A stretch of 15,258 bases of DNA from Synergistaceae bacterium (GTDB lineage Bacteria; Synergistota; Synergistia; Synergistales; Synergistaceae), in NCBI GenBank assembly GCA_031271065.1, contig JAISWP010000136.1, positions 1-15,258 on the forward strand. Reading direction: 5' to 3'. This document shows, piece after piece, positions 6,834 through 12,862 of this stretch (within the stretch, counting starts at the first letter, position 1; each line of letters starts with the position of its first letter). The notes beneath the pieces were generated by a model that saw nothing but the letters and a program-made list of their open reading frames with translations, ran no database searches and had not been told where the DNA came from. Both the position numbers and the translations under genes were made by a program.

Positions 6834-8041
6834 TGCCCGGCTGGGAGTTATTCGACGAGAATGAAAAGCGTCAGATAGACGAGGTCATGGAAACCGGCGT
6901 TATTATGCGTTACGGGTTCGATGGAGCCCGAAAGGGCAGGTGGAAGGCCCGGGAACTGGAACAGGCCGTCCGGAGTTATACCGGCGCTTCTTACGTCCTC
7001 ATGGCCGCGGACGGTACCGCGGCGCTCACCACGGCGCTGGCCGCCCTCGGAGTGGGAGCGGGAGACGAGGTCATAATTCAGCCGTTTACTTTCGTGGCTA
7101 CTTTCGAATCGATAATGGCGGCCGGAGCCATCCCCGTCTTCGCGGAGGTGGACGATACCCTATGCCTGTCGCCGGAGTCGGTGCTGGAGGCCATAACCCC
7201 CCGCACGAAAGCCGTCATGCCGGTGCATATGTGCGGGGCGGCGTCCCGGCTGGACGATCTGCTCGCGATATGCAAAGAGCGGAATCTGTACCTGGTCGAG
7301 GACGCGTGCCAGGCGTTCGGCGCGACATACAAGGGCCGCGCTGTGGGGACCATCGGCGACGCGGGCTGCTACTCCTTCGATTTCAACAAGATAGTGACGT
7401 GCGGAGAGGGCGGCGCAGTCGTCACGAACAGCAGGGAAGTCTATGAGCGCGCCGACATGTACCACGACCACGGGCACGACCACACCAAGAGCGACCGCGG
7501 GGCCGAGGGACATCCGTTCTGCGGGTACAATTACCGGATATCCGAGCTGCACGCCGCGATAGGGCTCGCCCAGATGGCGAAGCTCGAAACTTTCATAGCC
7601 AGGCAGAGGACGAACAAACGTGCTTTCAAGGAAGCGTTATCCTCCATACCGGACATAAAGTTCCGCACTCTGGCCGATCCGGACGGCGACAGCGCCACTT
7701 TCCTGTCGTTCTTCCTGCCGGACGAGGACTCGGCCCGCAGAACGACCCTCGCCCTCAAGGAGGCGGGGACCGAGGGGGTTTTCCACTGGTACGGCAACAA
7801 CTGGCACTACATCCGCAATTGGGACCACTTCAAGGAGCGCAGGTTCGCGCATCCCATCAGCTCCGATATACTGAACGGAATGCAGGATTACACGAAAAGG
7901 GTTTTCAAATCCGACGAACTGATCTCCCGCACCGTCTCCATCACCATAAAGATGGGATGGAGCGGGGAAGAGGCGGCCGAAAAGGCTGAAGCCGCGGCAA
8001 GGGCTGTAAAAAAGGGTCTCGCGGAAAGTCATCGGAGGTGA
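6833..8041 (+). CDS. kdnA: 8-amino-3,8-dideoxy-manno-octulosonate (Kdo8N) transaminase, KdnA-like
   Basis: 402 aa PLP-dependent aminotransferase of the DegT/DnrJ/EryC1/StrS family. The N-terminus 'MPGWELFDENEKRQIDEVME' followed by 'MRYGFDGARKGRWKARELE' (25-43), and 'HDHGHDHTKSDRGAEGHPF' later on, are what I recall of Shewanella KdnA rather than of other sugar aminotransferases. PLP features are complete: 'DGTAALTTAL' (60-69) for phosphate binding, 'LVEDACQAFGATYKG' (154-168) with D157 contacting the pyridine nitrogen, and 'SFDFNKIVTCGEGG' (181-194) with K186 as the Schiff-base lysine. KdnA adds an amino group, taken from glutamate, to the 8-aldehyde of oxidised Kdo. It is coupled to the kdsB-like gene by a TGATG overlap; AGAGAGGTGG upstream serves as ribosome site. 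The oxidising partner KdnB is not in the window. Confidence 0.85.
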   Translation: MPGWELFDENEKRQIDEVMETGVIMRYGFDGARKGRWKARELEQAVRSYTGASYVLMAADGTAALTTALAALGVGAGDEVIIQPFTFVATFESIMAAGAIPVFAEVDDTLCLSPESVLEAITPRTKAVMPVHMCGAASRLDDLLAICKERNLYLVEDACQAFGATYKGRAVGTIGDAGCYSFDFNKIVTCGEGGAVVTNSREVYERADMYHDHGHDHTKSDRGAEGHPFCGYNYRISELHAAIGLAQMAKLETFIARQRTNKRAFKEALSSIPDIKFRTLADPDGDSATFLSFFLPDEDSARRTTLALKEAGTEGVFHWYGNNWHYIRNWDHFKERRFAHPISSDILNGMQDYTKRVFKSDELISRTVSITIKMGWSGEEAAEKAEAAARAVKKGLAESHRR

Positions 8042-8054
8042 ATCGGCGGCAATC

Positions 8055-8591
8055 ATGAACGAAAGCAGGATCAGCACAAAAGATATCAGTCAGATCGGAC
8101 TCTTCACGGCACTGATCGCTGTGATGGCCCAGATCAGCATCCCCATGCCGCTCGGAGTGCCCATGACGATGCAGACATTCGCCATCTCTCTGGCGGGGGT
8201 AATGCTGGGAGCGAAAAAAGGCGCCCTCTCGGCGCTGGCCTACGCGCTGATGGGTGCCGTCGGAGCGCCGGTGTTCGCCGGGTTCAGGGGAGGCCTGGGG
8301 ATCGTCCTCGGTCCGACGGGAGGCTTTATAATCTCATTCCCTCTGATGGCGTGGATCATAGGCTTCGGTTCGGAAAAAGACGGCAAATGGCCTCTCGCCC
8401 TCGGACTTTTCGCGGGGACCGCCGTCAGCTTCATAGCCGGCATGATATTCTTCTCTGCGGTGACGGGCAGAGGGCTTGAGGCGGCGTTCTCCGCCTGCGT
8501 GCTGCCCTTCATACCCACCTCGGCGGTAAAGGCCCTGGCCGCCGGGACGGTCGGCATGAAGATCAGGCAGAAGGTAATGTCCCTGGGGTAA
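8055..8591 (+). CDS. bioY: BioY, biotin transporter substrate-binding membrane protein
   Basis: 178 aa with about six hydrophobic segments. The family core is unmistakable: 'SIPMPLGVPMTMQTFAISLAGVMLG' (about residues 28-52), 'GALSALAYALMGAVGAPVFAG' (56-76) and 'GLGIVLGPTGGFIISFPLMAW' (80-100). BioY is the S component that binds biotin in the cytoplasmic membrane; it can work with an ECF energising module (ATPases plus EcfT) or, in some bacteria, alone. No ATPase or EcfT gene is adjacent, so a shared ECF module elsewhere or solitary function must be assumed. It starts 13 bases after the kdnA-like stop; a GGAGGTGA overlapping that stop is a slightly distant ribosome site. Co-transcription with the sugar genes is likely, though no functional link is evident. 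It ends before the terminator at 8681-8709. Confidence 0.93.
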   Translation: MNESRISTKDISQIGLFTALIAVMAQISIPMPLGVPMTMQTFAISLAGVMLGAKKGALSALAYALMGAVGAPVFAGFRGGLGIVLGPTGGFIISFPLMAWIIGFGSEKDGKWPLALGLFAGTAVSFIAGMIFFSAVTGRGLEAAFSACVLPFIPTSAVKALAAGTVGMKIRQKVMSLG

Positions 8592-8660
8592 GAGCGCGCT
8601 GACAGCAGCCGCCGCAATAATTCTGCCGGGTCAGACTTGCGGCCGGCAAGACAGACGAAA

Positions 8661-9161
8661 TTATTTCCCCGCGGGGAAGTCCTGCCTCGAATATGAGGCG
8701 GGATTTTTTATGATCCGCTGGTTTGCGCTGCCCATAAACGGCCGTTCGAGGGTGCGGGAGGATTCTTCGAACCTGCCGTCCACCAGCGTGTCAATGTTTT
8801 CGAGCAGTTCGAGCTCGTCTTTGTCAGCGCTTCCCAATATCTCCCCGATCGTCCAGCCGGTGTAGACCCACACGTCGAAGCCCTCCCGCCTGACCGCTTT
8901 CAGGAAACCCGTAAGTTCGCGGGCCTGCTCGAAAGGCTCCCCGCCCGACACTGTCACCCCTGCGAGCAGAGGATTCTCCGAAGCGCATCTCATGAACGAT
9001 TCGATCAGCCCGTCCGCGCTTATATCGTATCCTCCCGCTCTGTCGTGAGTCTGAGGGTTATGGCAGCCGGGACACCTGTGGGGGCACCCCTGGACGAATA
9101 CCGCGTACCGCAGTCCAGGGCCGTCCACTATGGATTCCTCGACTATCGCGTTTATCCTCAT
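8661..9161 (-). CDS. nrdG: Anaerobic ribonucleotide reductase activating protein NrdG (radical SAM)
   Basis: 166 aa radical-SAM activase that uses a 4Fe-4S cluster and S-adenosylmethionine to place the glycyl radical on NrdD. The cluster motif is 'QGCPHRCPGCHNPQTHD', giving C26-x3-C30-x2-C33. 'GVTVSGGEPFEQ' is the GGE SAM-binding motif; 'DVWVYTGWTIGEI' and 'IDTLVDGRFEESSRTLERPFMGSANQRII' are typical NrdG C-terminal blocks. Most relatives end soon after 'NQRII'; this one continues for about 15 residues (KNPASYSRQDFPAGK), and that tail is encoded over the terminator of the convergent bioY operon. It starts 24 bases after the nrdD stop with no strong ribosome site, so its translation may depend on nrdD. 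A small palindrome, TTCCCCGCGGGGAA (8665-8678), just inside the stop is followed by ATAATTT and may act as a weak terminator. Confidence 0.95.
   Translation of the reverse strand: MRINAIVEESIVDGPGLRYAVFVQGCPHRCPGCHNPQTHDRAGGYDISADGLIESFMRCASENPLLAGVTVSGGEPFEQARELTGFLKAVRREGFDVWVYTGWTIGEILGSADKDELELLENIDTLVDGRFEESSRTLERPFMGSANQRIIKNPASYSRQDFPAGK
8681..8709 (+). terminator. Intrinsic terminator of the kdsB-kdnA-bioY operon, inside the 3' end of nrdG
   Basis: CCTGCCTC (8681-8688) and GAGGCGGG (8695-8702) form an 8-bp stem with one G-T pair and a 6-base loop, followed by A and six T (8704-8709). It lies 90 bases beyond the bioY stop codon and entirely within the antisense of the last codons of nrdG (those for IKNPASYSRQ). 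Confidence 0.82.
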
Positions 9162-9185
9162 GCCGCGCCGGACTGATATCCCGGA

Positions 9186-11504
9186 TCATATCTCATGCTT
9201 GACTCTGTCGCGCTCCTCCGCGCGCTTCGCGTTGTTGAATCGCTCAAGCGTGCCCACCAAATATCCGGTGATGCGCCTGATCCGTTCGAAACCGCCGCCC
9301 TCCGCCTCCGTCCTGCCGCACTTCGGGCACCGGTCGCCTATTATCCCGTGGTATCCGCACACGGGATCCCGGTCGACGGGGTGATTTATCGATCCGTAGC
9401 CCACGCCGCGATCCGCCATGTATCTGACTATCCGCTCGAACGCCTCCGGGTTGGAGGACGCGTCGCCGTCAAGTTCGACATAAGTTATATGTCCGGCGTT
9501 GGTAAGTTCGTGATAGGGGGCTTCTATGGCAATCTTCCGGGCGGCGGGCAGTTTCCAGTAAACCGGCACGTGGAAGCTGTTGGTGTAGTACTCCCTGTCG
9601 GTCACACCTTCGATGACGCCGAACTCCTCGGCGTCCAGACGCACGAAGCGCCCCGACAGCCCTTCCGCCGGCGTAGCCAGCAGCGTGAAATTGAGCCCGG
9701 TCCGTCCGGTCTCTCTGTCCAGGCGCTCACGCATGAAACGCACTATATCGAGCCCCAGCGCCTGCGAATCCTCGCTTTCCCCGTGGTGGCGCCCGGTGAG
9801 CGACTTGAGGGTCTCGGCGAGCCCGATGAAGCCCACCGACAGCGTGCCGTGTCTCAAAACCGGAGCCACTTCGTCGTTCCAGCCCAGTTTCTCGCTGTCA
9901 AGCCATATTCCCTGCCCCATCAGGAAAGGATAGTTTTTCACTTTTCGTCCGCACTGTATCCTGAAACGTTCCATAAGCTGCTTTATCACCAGTTCCACCC
10001 GTTCCTCGAGGGCTGAAAAGAACGCCGGGATATCCCCGCGGGACCTTATAGCCGTGCGGGGCAGGTTTATCGTGGTGAAACTGAGGTTGCCGCGCCCGTT
10101 GCTTATCTCCCGGGACGGGTCGTGGGGGTTGCTTATGACGCGGGTCCTGCACCCCATGTAGGCTATTTCCGTTTCAGACCGCCCCGGAATATAGTATTTC
10201 GCGTTAAAGGGCGCGTCCATGAAGGAAAAGTTGGGAAACAGCCGCTTCGCTGATACCCTGCACGCCAGCTGAAAGAGGTCGTAGTTGGGATCGCCGGGAT
10301 CGAAACTGACTCCCCTTTTCACGCGGAATATCTGTATGGGGAATATCGGGGTCTCCCCTCCGCCCAATCCGGCCTCTGTGGCCAGCAGAAGCGAGCGGAC
10401 GGCAAGACGCCCCTCGGGGGATGTATCCATGCCGTAGTTTACAGACGAAAAGGGCGTCTGGGCCCCGGCCCTGGAGTGCATCGTGTTGAGATTGTGAACG
10501 AACCCCTCCATAGCCTGATATACCGCCCGTTCGGAGGCATGGAGCGCGCGGGACGACGCGAACTCCTGCGCGCGTATCGCCGTGCCCTCGTCCAAGCCGG
10601 CTTCAACCAGCAGCTCCCGTTCGAGGGGAATATGGCCGCTGTCTTTCATGGACGGAATCTGCCCCGCTTCCGTCAGGCGTTTCTGGATGTCCCCGAACCC
10701 CTCCTCCGTATACCGGCCGGACAGAAGTTCGAGCGAGGTTTTGAGAAACTCCCTGTATTTGCGGGCATACGTTCTGGCGACCCCGATGGCCATTGCGTAG
10801 TCGAAATTGACTATGCTCTGCCCGCCGTGCTGATCGTTCTGGTTGCTCTGTATCGCTATGCAGGCGAGAGCCGAGTAGGACGCTATGTCGTTAGGCTCGC
10901 GCAGCACTCCGTGCCCGGTGGAGAAACCTCCCTCGAACAGTTTCACCAGATCTATCTGGCAGCACGTGGTGGTCAGCGTGTAGAAGTCGAGATCGTGGAT
11001 GTGGATATCGCCGGACTTGTGCGCGTTCATGAAACGGGGGTCTATGACGAACATCTCGCAGAACTTTTTCGCGCCTTCGGAGCCGTACTTGAGCATAGCG
11101 CCCATCGGCGTATCCGAGTCGATATTGGCGTTTTCGCGGTGGGAGTCGCACTCGATGGCGCTCTTGAACGCTATGTCCTCGTAGGTTTTCATCAGAGAGG
11201 CCTTCATCTCCCGCACCCTCGTGCGCTCGGCCCTGTACAGGATATAGGCCCTGGCGGTCCGGACGCACCCGCAGTCTATCAGAGCCGATTCCACGACGTC
11301 CTGTATCTGCTCCACGGAGGGCGATATGAGCCCGCTGGCCTCCAGCCTTTCCTCCACCACGCGGGCTATGTGCTCGGGGGCCGGCTCGGAACGGGCGTTC
11401 CACTCCTCGCCGGTCGCCCTGAAAGCCTTGGCTATCGCCCCGGCTATCTTGCCTCTGTCGTACTCGGCATACCTTCCGTCACGCTTGCATATCGTTCTTA
11501 TCAT
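9186..11504 (-). CDS. nrdD: Anaerobic (class III) ribonucleoside-triphosphate reductase NrdD
   Basis: 772 aa oxygen-sensitive glycyl-radical enzyme that makes deoxyribonucleotides anaerobically. An N-terminal ATP-cone ('MIRTICKRDGRYAEYDRGKIAGAI...') provides allosteric control. The catalytic part has 'GDIHIHDLDFY', 'MHSRAGAQTPFSSVNYG', 'AYMGCRTRVISNP' with the thiyl-radical cysteine (about C452), and 'YTNSFHVPV'. The C-terminus has 'NHPVDRDPVCGYHGIIGDRCPKCG', a zinc site with three cysteines (C716, C726, C729) where some relatives have four, and 'RRITGYLVG', whose glycine (about G747) carries the radical. I chose the ATG at 11504 because GGAGGT lies 11 bases upstream and the ATP-cone starts here; a further 12 codons upstream are open but unsupported. 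It heads the nrdDG operon, behind a cobalamin riboswitch. Confidence 0.96.
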   Translation of the reverse strand: MIRTICKRDGRYAEYDRGKIAGAIAKAFRATGEEWNARSEPAPEHIARVVEERLEASGLISPSVEQIQDVVESALIDCGCVRTARAYILYRAERTRVREMKASLMKTYEDIAFKSAIECDSHRENANIDSDTPMGAMLKYGSEGAKKFCEMFVIDPRFMNAHKSGDIHIHDLDFYTLTTTCCQIDLVKLFEGGFSTGHGVLREPNDIASYSALACIAIQSNQNDQHGGQSIVNFDYAMAIGVARTYARKYREFLKTSLELLSGRYTEEGFGDIQKRLTEAGQIPSMKDSGHIPLERELLVEAGLDEGTAIRAQEFASSRALHASERAVYQAMEGFVHNLNTMHSRAGAQTPFSSVNYGMDTSPEGRLAVRSLLLATEAGLGGGETPIFPIQIFRVKRGVSFDPGDPNYDLFQLACRVSAKRLFPNFSFMDAPFNAKYYIPGRSETEIAYMGCRTRVISNPHDPSREISNGRGNLSFTTINLPRTAIRSRGDIPAFFSALEERVELVIKQLMERFRIQCGRKVKNYPFLMGQGIWLDSEKLGWNDEVAPVLRHGTLSVGFIGLAETLKSLTGRHHGESEDSQALGLDIVRFMRERLDRETGRTGLNFTLLATPAEGLSGRFVRLDAEEFGVIEGVTDREYYTNSFHVPVYWKLPAARKIAIEAPYHELTNAGHITYVELDGDASSNPEAFERIVRYMADRGVGYGSINHPVDRDPVCGYHGIIGDRCPKCGRTEAEGGGFERIRRITGYLVGTLERFNNAKRAEERDRVKHEI

Positions 11505-11563
11505 TCCCGCATTTACCTCCGATGAATCGTTATACGGCATCCCGCCAGGAACGGCGGCTCAAA

Positions 11564-11600
11564 TAAAAAATGGAACCGTGCACCGGAAGCACGATCCCAT
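11564..11600 (-). terminator. Rho-independent terminator in the nrdD leader (riboswitch expression platform)
   Basis: On the minus strand, ATGGGATCGTGC (11589-11600) pairs with GCACGGTTCCAT (11570-11581) in a 12-bp stem containing two G-T wobbles, with a 7-base loop, followed by a T-run (11564-11570, broken by one A). It lies after the cobalamin aptamer and about 60 bases before the nrdD start, the expected place for B12-dependent premature termination. Confidence 0.88.
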
Positions 11601-11642
11601 TACGACATACGCACAATGTACGTCCCGTACTCCCGCGGGAAA

Positions 11643-11661
11643 GGCGCGGACACTCCGCGCC
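11643..11661 (-). promoter_or_regulatory. Hairpin between cobalamin aptamer and terminator
   Basis: GGCGCGGA and TCCGCGCC form a perfect 8-bp stem with a 3-base loop immediately 3' of the B12 box in the transcript. It could be the peripheral P13-type hairpin whose loop kisses L5, or part of the switching region. Which of the two cannot be decided by eye. Confidence 0.5.
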
Positions 11662-11669
11662 GCCTGCAC

Positions 11670-11825
11670 GCCCCGGCGGCCGGTCTCCTGGCTCGTCTTC
11701 AACCTCCCCGGCTCCTTCCCAAGTCCGTCCCTTCGGTGGATAAACGCCGGTTCGTCTGACATACAGTGGCGGGCACCGCGCCGGAATATACTGCTCTGAC
11801 CGGCTTCCCGAACACCGCACGGGGT
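11670..11825 (-). promoter_or_regulatory. Cobalamin (B12) riboswitch upstream of nrdDG
   Basis: Read on the minus strand, the conserved blocks of the cobalamin aptamer occur in order: a 5' GGTG and GGAAG segment (near 11798-11812), GCCCGCCACTGT (11763-11774), GGGAAGG (11714-11720), then GCCAGGAGACCGGCC (about 11679-11693), which is the B12 box with a near-perfect match. The ends pair as P1: CCCCG (11820-11824) with CGGGG (11671-11675). A strong promoter precedes it and an intrinsic terminator follows it before nrdD, so binding of adenosylcobalamin is expected to switch the operon off. In other bacteria such riboswitches control B12-independent isozymes in genomes that also carry a B12-dependent enzyme. 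Confidence 0.95.
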
Positions 11826-11840
11826 TAATTTATATCAGAA

Positions 11841-11868
11841 ACTATATATCCAGCGCCGCAAAAGTCAA
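11841..11868 (-). promoter_or_regulatory. Promoter of the riboswitch-nrdDG transcript
   Basis: On the minus strand, TTGACT (11863-11868, 5/6) and TATAGT (11841-11846, 5/6) are separated by 16 bases. Transcription would start near 11833, just ahead of the aptamer, giving a leader of about 330 bases. Confidence 0.75.
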
Positions 11869-11877
11869 TAGAGCAGC

Positions 11878-11906
11878 TGGACAGGGATTTTTTTTGTCTG
11901 TATGAT
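11878..11906 (+). promoter_or_regulatory. Divergent promoter of the flavoprotein gene
   Basis: TGGACA (11878-11883, 5/6) and TATGAT (11901-11906, 5/6) are separated by 17 bases. Its -35 lies only 9 bases from the -35 of the oppositely directed nrdDG promoter, so one bound regulator could affect both. Confidence 0.65.
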
Positions 11907-11993
11907 GTTGCAGGTTCGCAGATCGACTGCCGTTCGGTCAGGACCGGGCGGGCGGGGATGATATCCGCGCCGTGCGCAAGGAGGAGGCAGAAC

Positions 11994-12548
11994 ATGTCCC
12001 GTAAAATAACCATATTGCTAGGCAGTCCGCGCAGGAACGGCAACAGCGATACTCTCGCCGGCGCTTTTGCCTCCGGCGCCGCCGAGGCGGGGTACAGGAC
12101 CCACTCGATAAGGATAACCGGGCTCAAAGTGGGAGGCTGCATAGACTGCAGGAGATGCTGGACCAACGGGACCCACTGCTTCATAAACGACGACATGAAA
12201 GAGGTATACGCCCACCTGGACAAATCCAGCGTGATCGTGTACGCCTCGCCCCTTTATTTCTTCTCCTGGTCGTCTCAGATCAAGCCGTTATGGGACAGGA
12301 TGCTGCCATACTCTTCCGTCAGTACAAAGGTGAAAATGAAGGGGCGCAGGGCGGTGCTGATAGCCACCGCGGGCGACAAAGACGAGTCCTCTTTCGCGGG
12401 TCTCAGAAAGTCCTTCGAACTCGCAAGCGAATATATCGGGTGGAAGATCGCCGGGGAACTGCTCGCATCGGGCCTCCACGGACCCGACGAGGCCAAAGAG
12501 AGAAAGGACCTTCTGGACAGAGCGTTCGAGATGGGCAAAAATCTCTGA
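11994..12548 (+). CDS. Flavodoxin-fold NAD(P)H-dependent flavoprotein with a four-cysteine motif
   Basis: 184 aa. 'ITILLGSPRRNGNSDTLAGAF' (5-25) is the FMN phosphate loop of the NADPH-dependent FMN reductase/iron-sulfur flavoprotein group. 'GGCIDCRRCWTNGTHCFINDDM' (47-68) gives C49-x2-C52-x2-C55-x6-C62, followed by the DDM that is common in relatives; in the archaeal iron-sulfur flavoprotein a compact cysteine motif binds a 4Fe-4S cluster. 'VIVYASPLYFFSWSSQIKPLWDR' is the second flavin-binding strand and loop. It probably acts as a cytoplasmic electron carrier or reductase; whether a cluster is bound is inference. An AAGGAGGAGG site 6 bases upstream selects the ATG at 11994 over an in-frame ATG at 11958. 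It has its own promoter and converges on the metal-transport operon with only 5 bases between stop codons. Confidence 0.88.
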   Translation: MSRKITILLGSPRRNGNSDTLAGAFASGAAEAGYRTHSIRITGLKVGGCIDCRRCWTNGTHCFINDDMKEVYAHLDKSSVIVYASPLYFFSWSSQIKPLWDRMLPYSSVSTKVKMKGRRAVLIATAGDKDESSFAGLRKSFELASEYIGWKIAGELLASGLHGPDEAKERKDLLDRAFEMGKNL

Positions 12549-12553
12549 TCTTC

Positions 12554-12862
12554 TCAGCAGTTACCGTCAAGCGTCTCTTTCAGCTCGGACAGCAGTTTTT
12601 CAAGTTTCCCCGGGCGATCCTGCGGGCAGAGATCGGTCAGGCGCTGTATGGCTTCGAAGACCGGCAGAGTTTTGATCAGCCTGCCCGCCGGCAGTTTTTC
12701 CCTGTCATATTCCAAGAGCAGGCCGCCGGTCCTCAAATTCACCTCGGCTCTTGCCACTCCGTCGATTTCGAGCAAAGCGTCTTTTATGCTCCAAGCCAGC
12801 GTTTTATCGGACAGGAGAGGCGAACGCAGCCTCACACGGCCCTCTGTGAAACTTTCTATCAA
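12554..12862 (-). CDS. Small HMA-like (heavy-metal-associated fold) protein without CxxC
   Basis: 102 aa. 'GRVRLRSPLLSDKTLAWSIKDALLEIDGVARAEVNLRTGGLLLEYD' (8-53) follows the ferredoxin-like HMA pattern seen at the N-terminus of the neighbouring ATPase (GRLRLR ... TGSLLIHHD), but the metal-binding CxxC is absent; the only cysteines are C79 and the C-terminal C102. The second half is helical and charged. It starts with TTG, overlapping the ATPase stop as TTGA, with AAGGAG about 7 bases upstream, so it is translationally coupled to the ATPase. Likely roles are a regulatory or accessory partner of that transporter rather than a thiol-based metal chaperone. It is the last gene of the operon, and no clear terminator follows within the 5-base gap to the convergent flavoprotein gene. 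Confidence 0.75.
   Translation of the reverse strand: MIESFTEGRVRLRSPLLSDKTLAWSIKDALLEIDGVARAEVNLRTGGLLLEYDREKLPAGRLIKTLPVFEAIQRLTDLCPQDRPGKLEKLLSELKETLDGNC

Noticed and set aside
9898..10152. Short minus-strand open frame inside nrdD
   Set aside because: Out-of-frame shadow within a conserved region of nrdD.
10476..11525. Plus-strand open frame of about 349 codons opposite nrdD
   Set aside because: Antisense shadow of a clearly conserved gene in GC-rich DNA; no ribosome site or recognisable domain.
11530..11820. Open frames on both strands across the nrdD leader
   Set aside because: They cover the cobalamin aptamer and its terminator; the structured RNA explains the sequence, and the translations look random.
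12541..12565. CTGA/TCAG hairpin followed by TTTTT (minus strand) as terminator of the metal-pump operon
   Set aside because: The stem is only 4 bp, too weak to call.
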